Positions 47,840 to 58,984 of a stretch of DNA of 64,000 nt are shown piece by piece. The translations under genes were made by a program, and so were the position numbers. The notes beneath the pieces are model-generated. The model was not told where the DNA came from. It saw only the letters and a list, made by a program, of their open reading frames with translations, and searched no databases. Source of the stretch: Chrysogorgia sp. JL179-B06 (lineage: Eukaryota > Cnidaria > Anthozoa > Scleralcyonacea > Chrysogorgiidae); assembly GCA_035772405.1 (NCBI GenBank), contig JAYKKM010000253.1:1593001-1657000 (forward strand), given 5' to 3'. Position 1 is the stretch's first letter. Each line of letters starts with the position of its first letter.

Positions 47840-48428
47840 AGTTATTATTATTATTATTAAAAACTTATTGAATGCAGAATTAACCTGCCCGTGGTCTTTC
47901 ATTACAGACCAAGCTACGAAGAAGCGAGGTCTGTGCGAAAAGACCAAGGGTGCGAGCCACAACATATACATCCTTGGCATGCCAAAGTTGTCCACCGATT
48001 ACAAAGTCAGACTAATAAAAACCAAACTTCTTCCGCTTTCATATTGGCACGAAATTAAGGACTTGCTTTTTCTTCATGGTTGCTCAAATGGAAAATACAA
48101 CATCGATTTATCTTACTACCTTCCAAATCTACCGGTTAACCATCTCAGGCATTCAAATAAACATAATTTCAAAATACCACAACCTCGGACTAAACATTTT
48201 CAAAAAAGTTTTTTCATAAGATCATCTAGACTTTGGAACACACTCTCCGATCAAACAAAAGAAATTAACAAATATAGTCTCTTTAAAAATGATTTAAAAT
48301 CAAGATACTTTGTCGCTCTCCAGAACACATTCAATACTGATATTATATCTACCTGGTGGCGCTCAATATGTTTAAATTGTAATTCTGTTAGAGATCTTGA
48401 ATCGCAGAACTTCAGTATTTGTTGTTAA
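47840..48428 (+). mobile_element. Non-LTR retrotransposon RT tail
   Basis: Ends of the frame read LKTKLLPLSYWHEIKDLLF-like (KTKLLPLSYWHEIKDLLFLH), SFFIRSSRLWNTLSDQ and STWWRSICLNCNSVRDL before the stop. It is the same family as 59640-60155. 5'-truncated. Confidence 0.85.
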
Positions 48429-50800
48429 TATTAACTGTGCTTGCGTACGCGAGTGTGTGTGTTAGTATAATTTTTTTTTGAGGTCCGTAACTCAGGTCCG
48501 TAACTAAAATAGAGCCTTTTGATTGGCTGAGTACGAGGTCCGTATCACACCAGTACGGACCTCTGGCAACTTTTCGCGCCAAAAAAATTGCAATTATTTT
48601 GACTTTGCTCGAAAAAAATAAACACTTCGGTCTCGGGCCGCTTCTGAGACTTCGGGAAAATATTTTTCCAGTACGGACCTCCCAGCCGGTAAATAACATA
48701 TATGTATTTGTTGTAATAAGTGATATAATAAGCGATATCGTATCACAGGCTGTGATATATGTTAGTTATATATGTAATGTATTATGTATGTTTGTTAATT
48801 CTTAGGGTAAGACACTATGACTAGGGCTGAACATCCCTGTTGTGTCTTGCCTTGTGTATGTAAACACGAAAACAAATTAAATTAAATGTTATTGTAAAGA
48901 CCGACCAAATAAGGTTAATAAGGTTTTTATTATATGGCTCTTTCAAATTTCTCGCAATACCTCAATTTTTTCGCAATTTTTTAAAACTTGTCAGTTGTTT
49001 TGTAATGACCATCTTTACCTTTTTACTTTTTATGTAAAGACCGCTAGCAACTCTCTAGCGTTCACAGACTGCATGGCCTTGTACTTAGACTCGAATCAGC
49101 AGCTTATTGAAATATTACGGAGGCATACTCTTCCCTCCGCCTCCCCGTCCCCCCCCCGTATTTCGCAGCCCGTCCCAAACCCCCAGCCCCATTGCGCCGG
49201 CTACGCAGGCTAAAAAGAATCGGAATACTTCATTGCAACTGTTGAAACGCTTCATTGTAGCCATCATTTGGTAACATATTAAAAGCCGCCATATTGGTTA
49301 ACTTGGGGGAGGGCAAAACAAAACATTGAGATATTCATGCTCCCTCTAGTAAATACTTGGTTCGAGGCCTTTTTCTGCAATACGAGAACCTTTCATCCGG
49401 GCTTCGTTATTTCGCCACCCAATTTAGGCAAGATCAACCTCGTCCCAGGGCATTTTCGCGAAAATGGCCCTGGGTTCGGCTGGTCGATTCCATAATCTTA
49501 TTGGCCAGTTCTAAAACTCATTAATTCAGCTACATTATAATTTATTTATCTCAATCCACATGTTAAGAAAATTCAGCGCCACTAAGACGAAAAAAATCGT
49601 CTATCCAATTTTGATCTTAGTAAATTATAATAACAAAATGAAGAAGAAAGGCGTTATCGGTTCCTCAATATCTTATCCCGTTCTCGAGATATTTAGGTTT
49701 TGACATATGCAAATTAGATAGTGTATGACGTCATTTTCTCACATAGACTAAAATAAAATTCACAATAGACTAAAATAAAATTCACAAAATGAGGAATATC
49801 TCTGCAAATAATAGGTAGAAAGTTTTCAAACTTTACACATCTGTGGTAAGGTGAAATGTGCACCGTACTGCACAAATTATATTGTTGCCACGAAGATCGT
49901 TTGGAAATAGGCACCTGTCATTTATAAAACAAAAAGTGTTTATCAAAAAGTGTTTTGTCAAAAACAATTTTTAACAGTCAGTGTCTGGCTTTCGCAAGGC
50001 TTTCGCTTGCGTGCATTTGTTCACAAACAAAGATTTTTACATCGAAAAAAACGCCTATTACTGTTGAAATTTATCACAAAATATAATGTAACATTTCGTT
50101 CACTGAAGCCCCAGTCATACAGCTAACATGGATAAAGAGGAGCATTCTCCAAGTGATTTTCACTATTCTGACGAGGAAACAGATGAAAATGCCACTTTTC
50201 GTTACGAAAAGCCAGCAACAAAACAAGACAGGCTTTTTAACCAGTCGGACGGCAAAAATAACTATAAAAAACAAGTGGAACTTAACTCATCCTTTAAAAT
50301 ACCTGAGTTGCCATCATGGCAGAACTAAAATACGTGACCTACCTTTCCCCGACTCTCGATTATCTCCTTAGGCTTTGCAAGTTCTTCAACTTCATGAACG
50401 TCAAGCTTTTAGACCAAAGCGAATACGAACCAAGTACTCCTAACCTTAATTTCTGTATCCTGCAGCATTCTTTATATTCACAATCGTTTTACTTAGCAAA
50501 TTTTATGTGCTAGCACGTTTTCCGAAGGCATCTAGTGTTTTAAAAAAGGCTGCTAGCCATCGACAAAGGCGAGACAAACTGATAAACAACCTTGAAATCT
50601 CCGCGCGGTCCGGATACGGAAAAAGACGGACCGTGGGCCGGATACGCATTTTTACGCACCGGGCATTAACCAATCAGAATTCAGGATATGTGAAAGCCAT
50701 ATAACAATACAATTTATCTCAGGAGAATCCATAGATTACATATATGTTAAATCCCCACAGACGTTATATGCACTTTAATTACAGTGTTATAATAAACGAA
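48429..50800. other. Intron without recognised gene
   Basis: Contains several ggtccgtaactcagg/gtacggacctc words in both orientations at 48480-48690 (hairpin-like) and an unrecognised 66-codon frame at 50128-50328 starting MDKEEHSPSDFHYSDEETDE. Confidence 0.4.
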
Positions 50801-50801
50801 C

Positions 50802-50943
50802 CTTGTTTTAACATGTCAATTTGATCCATCACGTTATCTGGCACTTGGAGGTCTCCTTTGTCTATCTTTTGTGGCAAAATATCAACTTCTATCTTGTCTA
50901 CTTCACTTGCTAGTTTTGACTGGATCTCAGATATTGTTGATAC
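50802..50943 (-). CDS. QRICH2-like gene, short coiled-coil exon
   Basis: Exon of 142 nt, phase 0 in and phase 1 out, acceptor ttcttttag (good pyrimidine tract), donor ACAAG/gttcg. It encodes a helical, charged stretch (ISEIQSKLASEVDKIEVD) that continues the coiled coil. The leftover G joins the GC at the start of the next exon to make a glycine codon. Confidence 0.72.
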
Positions 50944-51063
50944 CTAAAAGAAAATCCGATTGAAGGGTAGGACAAGCCAAGTCTAAACTTGGTATTAACA
51001 AGAACACTGGTAAGCAGTAAGCCGAGCGTTAAGCAGTAATTAAAGGAAACAATAGCAAATTAC

Positions 51064-51402
51064 TTAAAGTGCCCATAACCTCCAAATGTTTTGTTGTCTT
51101 GTTTGGAAGAACTTTTAAAATGATAAAGTAACTTGTTTTGAAGATTTTCGTTTCTTTGCTTTCTTTTTGAGATATATCAGTTTGTTTGAATTTTGGAATT
51201 TCGTCACACATGCATAATGACTTATTGGAGAAATGTGTATATCTCTTTCATTCTCGAACGAAATCCTTTAAAATCAAGAAGTTTGGTTATTGTGGGAGAA
51301 ACGCACACACGTGTTATTCACATTTCAAAAGAAGTAACTTTATCATTTTAAAAGTTCTTCCAAATAAGACGATAAAACATTTTGAGGTGAGGGGCACTTT
51401 AA
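51064..51402. mobile_element. TTAAAGTGCC-type hairpin MITE, short copy
   Basis: Same family as 3028-3520 with a shortened centre. TTAA at 51064-51067 and 51399-51402. Confidence 0.85.
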
Positions 51403-51669
51403 GAGAAATATCAATGTAGGAAGAAGAGATAAAATGCAACTGCCCCAGGAATACAACATGCCCTCTCGAAGGAGAATGCCTAGCGAAAGATGTTGGGTAC
51501 CAAGCCACGGTGACATGCGGAGATACAGAAGAGACATACGTCCGAATAACAGCTACCACTTTCAAATAAAGACTCGCAAACCACAAAGCATCATTTAAAA
51601 CGGAAAAGAAACGAAATTCGACGGAACTAAGCAAGCATATTTGGAATCTAAAGGACAACTCAATTAAAT

Positions 51670-52166
51670 GGAAAATTCTATGCCGTGCGCCGCATTATTC
51701 AAACGTAACAAAGAGATGTAATTTATGTATAGCAGTTTTTAGATGTGATTTAAAAACTATTTACATTCGTGATCATACGTAATTCTCTGGGCAGGGAGTT
51801 CCAGAGCTTGGGTGCAGCAACAACAAATGCTCTGTCTCCTAACGTAACTTTAGTTCTAACAGTTGGCATAGCAAGTAGAAGACTATCCGATGATCGTAAG
51901 CGATAAGAGGACTTCTTAATGGAAAGTAGGTCACTTAGATATGTTGGCGCGAGACCATGAATGGCTTTGAAAGTGATCAGCAACACTTTAAAATTGACAC
52001 GAGACCTAATAGGCAGCCAATGTAAACCATACAAAAGCGGCGTAATATGACAAAGCCTCGGTGCATTACAGACCAGCCTGGCTGATGCATTCAGAACTCT
52101 CTGCAGTTTACCTGATTGGTAAGTACAGGCACGAAGATAAATCTCCACTGAGATGTGTAAAATCAT
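51670..52166 (-). mobile_element. CR1/L2-like LINE tail
   Basis: Intact frame with LQRVLNASARLVCNA, LHWLPIRSRVNFKVLLITFK and WNSLPRELR. 5'-truncated at about 52150. Confidence 0.9.
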
Positions 52167-52475
52167 GAGAGATTCGGATTGAGAAACGCAAAATAATTTA
52201 GAACATATAAACCTTTTAACTATAGGTAAGCATTTTTAATTATAGTAAGCTATTTTTATGTAAATTAGGTTTAAGATGATGGGTTTTAATGCTGTACACA
52301 TTCTTTGTAAATCACTTTTGGTATTGCATTGATCATGAGTACAGGTTCGTCCTGTACGAAACAGAGCTGTATGCAATAAACCAAAGCCAAAAGAGAAACC
52401 ATGTCACTTTATTCTTATTTTCTCTACTGAACGGTATTGAGCACTCTCGACACTCAGGCAGAATTACCTATCCCC

Positions 52476-52646
<171 letters not shown>

Positions 52647-53640
52647 TTGATAATTATTGGTGTCATGCTCACGCTAATTGTCCTATAGTGATCTTTAAGC
52701 GCAGAAGGGAGAATATAAGCAGACAAAAAGATAGCTTTGCTGTCGACCAAGCTGACACGAGTGTTGAATAAGGTTTAGTTACATTTTGCTAGTTACGTAT
52801 GAATAATTTTATGGAATCACGCACATTTTTTCCCATCGCATCATTTTACCAATGACCAAAGGTGTGAACCCTGCATGCTCAATTTCAACTACTCCTCTAT
52901 TATATTCTCTTTATACCTCTAATTCTCGTAACTCGCGTAATCCTTTCGATTGCTTGAGATTTGTTCAATGCGGAATTAAAGGAGCAGTCTCTTGGTCCCA
53001 GGCGCTTATTTTGCTACCCGCCGCGATGCGTGGATTTGCGGGAAAACACGCGGGAGAACGCCGTCCACGCGCGCGTCACGCGTAGCAACAAGAGGCTGCG
53101 TGCTCACAATCTCCCTGGCGGCCACTTTTCGGGCCACGAAATTCATTTGTTTGAATCCATAAATAACTGAGCAATCCTTGATATCAATTGTTATTCTCCT
53201 TTTCATATTTAATAGTCATTATGTTATTTTGTTGGAACTCGGCGTTTTTTTAATAAAATACCGTGTGTAAACAATAACACAAGCGCGTAATGCTGCACCC
53301 TCCTAAAATGCCTATATTCCCCATTTTTGTTATTTATAAATATTCTATGAGGCAAACAGTAAAATATTTCCATAATTTTATCTTTCCTTCGGTACTTTAT
53401 ACAGCTTTATGTGTTTAAAATGTCAATTAGTGTGACATCAACCCAAAAAATTTGCTTTCTTCCATGCCTTCCATGTGTTGTGGCTTTTTCCCGACTTTGC
53501 TCCTTTTTCCAAATGTCTATAGTTATTTATTTTATTTTCTATTTTCTTTTCTCTCCAAGACTAACTTGTCTATTCCGTTCCCTTGCTATGCATTGTAGTA
53601 TTACAATATATCGAGCGAGGAGTTGTTGCGTGCGTGTATT
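52647..53640. other. Intron without recognised gene
   Basis: Includes a GC-rich patch with gcgcg words at 53000-53130; nothing coding recognised. Confidence 0.4.
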
Positions 53641-54974
53641 TAAAATACCTTATTATATATTTAAATACCTTAGTTATCAGTCTGCAGAAATCCTTGTACA
53701 TGCTTTAGTCTCGTCTAGGTTGGACTTTTGCAATGCACTCCTTTACGGACCACCTAACCACCTTATAATAGAGCGGCTTCAGAAAGTCCAGAACGCGGCT
53801 GCACGAATTGTTACTTTGTCACGCAAGTATGAACATATATCACCTGTTTTATGCAAATTTACACTGGTTACCAACACAGGAGTAGAGGATTATATACAAG
53901 ATACTTTTAATCACTTATAAAGCTTTGAATGGCATGGCACCGCCATATATCAGGGATCTATTAGATATCTATATTCCAGGACGTAACCTGAGATCATCTT
54001 ACAAAAAACAGCTAGTGGTCCCAAATTATAACTTATGTTCATTATAGGTCATTCTCCGTATCTGCGTCAATTTTGTGGAATTCTTTGCCACAAGACATAA
54101 GACTATGTGATACCTTAGACTCTTTTAAATCCATGTTAAAGACGCACTTGTTTCGCAAAGAATATGAAACTTTCTTGTAAATTGTTAAAGTGCCACTACG
54201 ATCAAATTTTTACCTATCGATATTTTTACGTATTTATAAAGCAGAGCTGCTAAATATTACTTGGTCGAAACCGTTTTGCGATTCGACGATGGCAAGTATT
54301 ATTTTTCTTACTCCGAATCTGGAGTTGTTATGTCCGCCATTAATCGTTCATGTTCTTAACCAGCGTAACGAAGTGACGTCAGATTCTCAACGCGAAGACT
54401 CCACGTGGCTAATTCTTCAAGTAAATCAAGGTCGTTTTTTCAAATTCTTCGTCTGAAAGGCTGGACATTTAATCTACTTCTCGAAAAAAACAAGAAAACA
54501 AATAACCTCGACCGAAATTCAGGCGTAGCATTGAGAATCTGACGTCACAAACAATATTACCTTTTGAAATTGCGAGCTCACTTGGAACACGTTTTTAGTA
54601 ATGGTGGCCTAAATAATAGTGATTTCAGAGCTCAAAATACTTACTTCAAAATACCATTTTTTAGTTTTTTTATACATCGATGATCACTTTCGACCCTGAA
54701 ATACTATTCAATGCTAAAGAAAATCTAAAAGACGGGGCTGAATTTTCATCGTAGTGCCACTTTAAATACTTTTATGATATAATTATACAGATTCTTTTTA
54801 GTGATATAGTTAATTAAGATAGGTTAGTTATAACTTCTCACCATAGTTTTCATTGTAAAAATTTGTAATTTTTGCTATTTTCTTGTAAAGCATGATAAGT
54901 CTATTTTTATGCAATTGTAAAGTGCCACTTGGCACTTGTGGAAGCGGCGCTATAGAAATATTATTATTATTATT
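53640..54974 (+). mobile_element. CR1-like LINE 3' end, split by a MITE
   Basis: Frames give VSSRLDFCNALLYGPPNHL, LQKVQNAAARIVTLSR, then shifted LLITYKALNGMAPPYIRDLL and SILWNSLPQDIR. The 3' UTR resumes after the MITE and ends gcgctatagaaatatt plus an ATT repeat, as in CR1-like elements. Several frameshifts. Confidence 0.88.
54185..54765. mobile_element. TTAAAGTGCC-type MITE within the LINE 3' UTR
   Basis: TTAAAGTGCCACTACGAT and complement at the ends, TTAA at 54185-54188 and 54762-54765. The inner sequence differs from the copies at 3028 and 51064. Confidence 0.8.
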
Positions 54975-55043
54975 TCTAGTTATAAATGCCATATTGTTAC
55001 GAGGTTGGGCATCTACATGTGTTGTGTGGAACCTCTTACTCAC

Positions 55044-55298
55044 CTGCATTACAACATCGTCATGTTGTTTGGGTAACTCTCCTAAACGGTTTAATTGAGT
55101 GATGAGATGAGGTGATGGGAGTAGTGAATCCTTAGAGTCGTCTCGAGAAAGTTCGTCGGCATTTTTATCGGAGATTTCACCAAAACTGTTATCATTTAAT
55201 GAAAGAGAACCGTCCTGGACATCTTCCTTCGCGGTGTCTGGAGCCGTTTCTTTGCTCGTCTCATCGGATTTGCAGATGTTTGGACTTTCGTCAGAAAT
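55044..55298 (-). CDS. QRICH2-like gene, acidic exon
   Basis: Exon of 255 nt, 85 codons, phase 0 at both ends, acceptor tgttgcag, donor ATGCAG/gtgagt (a near-consensus donor). It encodes a Ser/Asp/Glu-rich, low-complexity linker ending in LGELPKQHDDVVMQ. It lies about 1.6 kb downstream of the previous exon. No domain is recognised in this exon; its place in the gene rests on splice signals and phase. Confidence 0.72.
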
Positions 55299-55303
55299 CT
55301 GCA

Positions 55304-56124
55304 ACAAGGAGTATTGTTATGTTATATTTATAAAATAACTAGGCCGAACGAATGTGCTTTTATAGCTTTTATAATTCGAATTAGCAAAAATTAGCTCTAT
55401 TCTGGCAAAAATGGTCTTGTTATTCGGGCAAAAAGGGTCCTAATATTTGAATGCAACTTAATGACATTATAACGGATTCTCATTAAAGGAAATCTGGGAT
55501 TTCATTGTTGTTCATCGTTTAGCAATGGTTAAAAGTCACATATAGCCAGGCCTTGGTCCGGGCGTTGTCTAAACGTAACTCGCATATTCAACTTGAATAT
55601 ACCTAATACATTTGGTTTGTGGCTAATTGCTTTTCCTTCCTTCTCTTCTGTCGTGCAACGCATTCCCTATGCGCGTTGTGGGAGAGATATCCACGCGGTC
55701 TAAATTTGGAAAATCTGTGTTACTTTAACGGTAATTAAATACTTCGAATCCCGCACACTACCGCGGCTGCAAAAACGAGAAAAGTGCCCTCAAATTACAG
55801 GAAATACACTTTCAGCGAATCAAAAAATCAAAAAATTTCTCGGGGAACATACCCCCGGACCCCCCTAATATACATGTTTCCAATGCATCTTCATATACAT
55901 TAATGAAAAACGTGCATGTGTAATAATGCTTAGGTTAAACGATAGCTATTCTTGTTCTTCAGTAATATTGACGTCATCATTTATTCGGGCAAGTTATGCT
56001 CAGCCCCCCCCCCCCCTACAAAATTTTCCCCGTACGCCTATGACCTAGTTAATGTGGACAGTGTACATTGGTAACGTGTAGCTGTGAATGTATGATGTCT
56101 ATATTAACAAATAATCGCTAACCC
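55304..56124. other. Intron without recognised gene
   Basis: No coding signal; a poly-C run lies at about 56007-56017. Confidence 0.4.
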
Positions 56125-56222
56125 AAAAACAACAACGATCCTAACCGTAACCCTAACCCTAATCCTAATCCTAACCCTAACCGTAACTCTAATCCTAACC
56201 ATAACCCTAATCCTAACCGTAA
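56125..56222. repeat. Degenerate interstitial telomere-like repeat
   Basis: About 15 hexamers close to taaccc (ccctaaccctaatcctaatc), the complement of TTAGGG. Too degenerate to be a real telomere end. Confidence 0.8.
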
Positions 56223-56329
56223 AATATGGTGGGAGACTACAGTATATGTATTGTTACCATGAAGTATATCCCGTGAAAAGCTACTCAGTTGATCTATTTG
56301 CATAATAACATGAGATAGCATATTTTGCT

Positions 56330-56907
56330 TTCTTTGTCAATAATTCTGTCAAGTATATACCATTCATTGCATTTTCAAATGTTTCAGTGTCACCATTTGG
56401 AGGTGTGCAGATTACTCCCACAACTATATTTTCACCAACAGTTGTTGTTATTTCAATAAATATGGTTTCAATTGCATCTTCTGTGTTAGTATTGTATTTA
56501 GATCTTTACGAATTTTATATTGTATTTCATTCGTGACATATATATCTACTCCTCCACCTTTTTTGTTAGACCGATTTGAATTTATATAATTATAAAATTT
56601 CCATTATTGATATCATTTAGCCAACGAGTTAAGTAAGTGTTTAAATGAATCAAATTTATTTGATATACTTCTTATATTGTTTCTGTTTTATTTGAAACCT
56701 GTTCTATAAATTCCTTTGGTAGGTAATAATTTCAGTTTATTTTGTTCATATTAAAATATATTTCTATGGTTTATAACGGTTAATTGGATAATCTGATTCA
56801 GCAAGTGATTGAAATGGAAAATTATCCTCTATACATTTTTTGAACAATTCAATTTCCCTATTTGTGTCACGATTATAATCATTATCACATTGCTCAAGGT
56901 ATTGTAC
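56330..56907 (-). mobile_element. Non-LTR retrotransposon endonuclease fragment
   Basis: Minus-strand frames give KKGGGVDIYVTNEIQYKIRK and, shifted, GENIVVGVICTPPNGDTETF, the GGGV-IYV and GVI-PPN motifs of LINE endonucleases. It lies directly downstream of the QRICH2-like exon donor at 56908. Confidence 0.7.
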
Positions 56908-57538
56908 CTCGGTGAATTGACCTGGAGGCGTGCTGGTCTTCGGAGTTACATTATCTACTTTCTCCCAAACGGTACTTGAAGAAACTGGGGCTGTTTCATG
57001 TTGATCAAGTTTGCTCTCTTCAGGTTTTGCTCCATCAGCCACCTCTGCGTCCATGACAACTCCACACTCCTTGTTGTTCAATGCCTCCTCCAAAGCTGAC
57101 CATGTCACAAACTGTGCGAGATCATTCTTAGAAGCCAACATACCTGGTTGTATTGCGACTTCAGGGACGTTTTCCCGTTTAGTCTGCAAGGCACCACTTT
57201 TCACAATGTTAAACTCTCTCTGTGTTTTCAAATGCTCTTCGCGAAGCTTCTCCAGCTCTGATCCAAGGTCCTTCAACTGGGAAATGTCACGAAGTACATT
57301 GTGTACAATTCCCATCACCTTTTCAACAGCTTCTTCGGTCGCTTGAACTCGCCGATGGATGGTCATGATCTTCCACATTATGGCAAGAGCATTCTGGGGA
57401 TTGCCTCCAGGTTTGGTTGCATCTGTTTGTTGGGGATCAACAATGATAGATTTGTCTATTGGTAAATTGTTCAGAGCCTCGAATCTGGATTCGAGTGAAT
57501 GAAGTCTTTCCTCAATTCCATCCGATCTTGCGGCAGAA
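56908..57538 (-). CDS. QRICH2-like gene, 5'-most exon found (coiled coil)
   Basis: Exon of 631 nt: one base completing a codon, then 210 codons, ending in phase 0. Acceptor is ctatgttag before TTCTGCC; donor is CGAG/gtacaa. It encodes a heptad-rich segment (ERLHSLESRFEALNNL near the start, then KLREEHLKTQREF in the middle) followed by a more polar stretch ending PPGQFTE. It needs an upstream exon ending in phase 2, which I could not locate in the window. The open frame runs on past the donor into a LINE endonuclease remnant, so the donor choice rests on phase agreement with the next exon. Confidence 0.75.
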
Positions 57539-57599
57539 CTAACATAGAATAAACAAGAAATGGCTTTTAGTATGTGGAAATATTATATGCAGTACCTTC

Positions 57600-57885
57600 A
57601 GTAAGCACAAATGTACAGATAGACAGCACACAGACTGACAGGCAAGCAGACAGCCAAGCAAATAGAAAGATCAAAGTCAGAAAGAAAGACAGGCAGACAG
57701 TCAGGAAACAGACAGACAGTTAATCCCCAAGCGAGGGTGATAATATCGCCGGGATTCATTTCTCACGAAAATTTGTATATATATATTTTGTATATACAGT
57801 ATACAAAATTTGTATATATATATATATATATATATTTGTATATATATATATTTGTATATATATATATATATATTTGTATAGTGTA
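57600..57885. repeat. GACA-type and TATTTGTA microsatellites
   Basis: Degenerate cagacag sequence at 57620-57720, then (TA)n mixed with tttgtatat at 57775-57878. Confidence 0.85.
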
Positions 57886-58039
57886 CCCAGAATGTGGTAA
57901 TGCCGGGATAAGATTCTGGGTATATTATAGGTAATATTTGGCATTTCACTCGATCAAACTACATGTTGAAAGGATTTATGGTGAAGGAAAATTTCGAGTG
58001 TTGGAACACATACATTTTAAGACCAAACCGGGACCAGTT

Positions 58040-58112
58040 GCGAAAAATGCAACTTCAAGGCCTTCCGGCTGGAATTGAACCCGCGACCCTGCGATGCTAG
58101 TGCACGATAACA
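58040..58112 (-). repeat. tRNA-like SINE scrap (B box)
   Basis: On the minus strand gcagggtcgcgggttcaatt continues as tccagccgg; GGGTTCAATTCC is a B-box match. The A box is missing or lost. Confidence 0.5.
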
Positions 58113-58489
58113 ATTCTTGAATGTAGCGATAGTATAAAATAAGATGTTATATATATAAAATAACAGTTTTTAAAGGTAATTCAAATAAAACGTGTTACGT
58201 GTTGTTGAGATTCTGTGTTGCGTTTGCACTACTGTCAAGGGCGAAAATCTGTGTCTGAAAGTGGGGGGATGAATGCCCCTGCGAAAACCCTAGAGAGGTC
58301 TGGGGGGTGAAGGCCCCCACCAAAATCCGAGAGAGGCAAAGTAAAATGTGTGACGTTACTGGCCAGAAACAATTTGACAAAATGCAACTGTAGCCAAGGG
58401 TTAATATCATGCTTAAACTTGAAACAAATTGTCGTCAGACCTTTAGCGTTTTTTATACATATTCAAATAATTCAAGAAGTAATCAAAAC

Positions 58490-58984
58490 TTAAAGTGCCA
58501 GTAACCTCAAAAAATTTTATTGTCTTATTTGGAAGAACGTTTAAAATGATAAAGTAACTTCTTTTGAAGATTTTCGTTTCTTCGCTTTCCTTTATGAGAA
58601 TCTTGAGATATATCAGTTTGTTTGATATGCAAATATCCGGAATTTACGTCACACATGCATAATGACTTATTGGAGAAATGTGTGTATCTCTTCATTCTCG
58701 AACGAAATCTTTTAAAATGGAGAAGTTTGCTGTTGTGAGAGAAACACGCACACACGTGTTATTCACACTTTAGTGTTTTTATTTCATGAACGCAAAGATA
58801 TATAACATTCTCTGATAACTCATTATGCATGTGTGACGTAAATTCCGGACATTTGCATATCAAACAAACTGATATATCTCAAAAAGAAAGCGAAGAAACG
58901 AAAATCTTCAAAAGAAGTGACTTTATCATTTTAAAAGTTCTTCCAAATAAGACAATAAAAAATTTTGAGGTTAGAGGCACTTTA
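58490..58984. mobile_element. TTAAAGTGCC-type hairpin MITE, copy 3
   Basis: Very close to 3028-3520. TTAA at the left; the right end reads GGCACTTTATT, so its TTAA is mutated. Confidence 0.82.

Noticed and set aside
48480..48690. A promoter or hairpin regulatory element from the repeated ggtccgta words
   Set aside because: Words occur in both orientations without clear ends or a target duplication.
50128..50328. A 66-codon acidic frame MDKEEHSPSDFHYSDEETDE as a gene start
   Set aside because: It looks like coding sequence but is short, with no recognised family and no continuation found; mentioned only within the intron entry.
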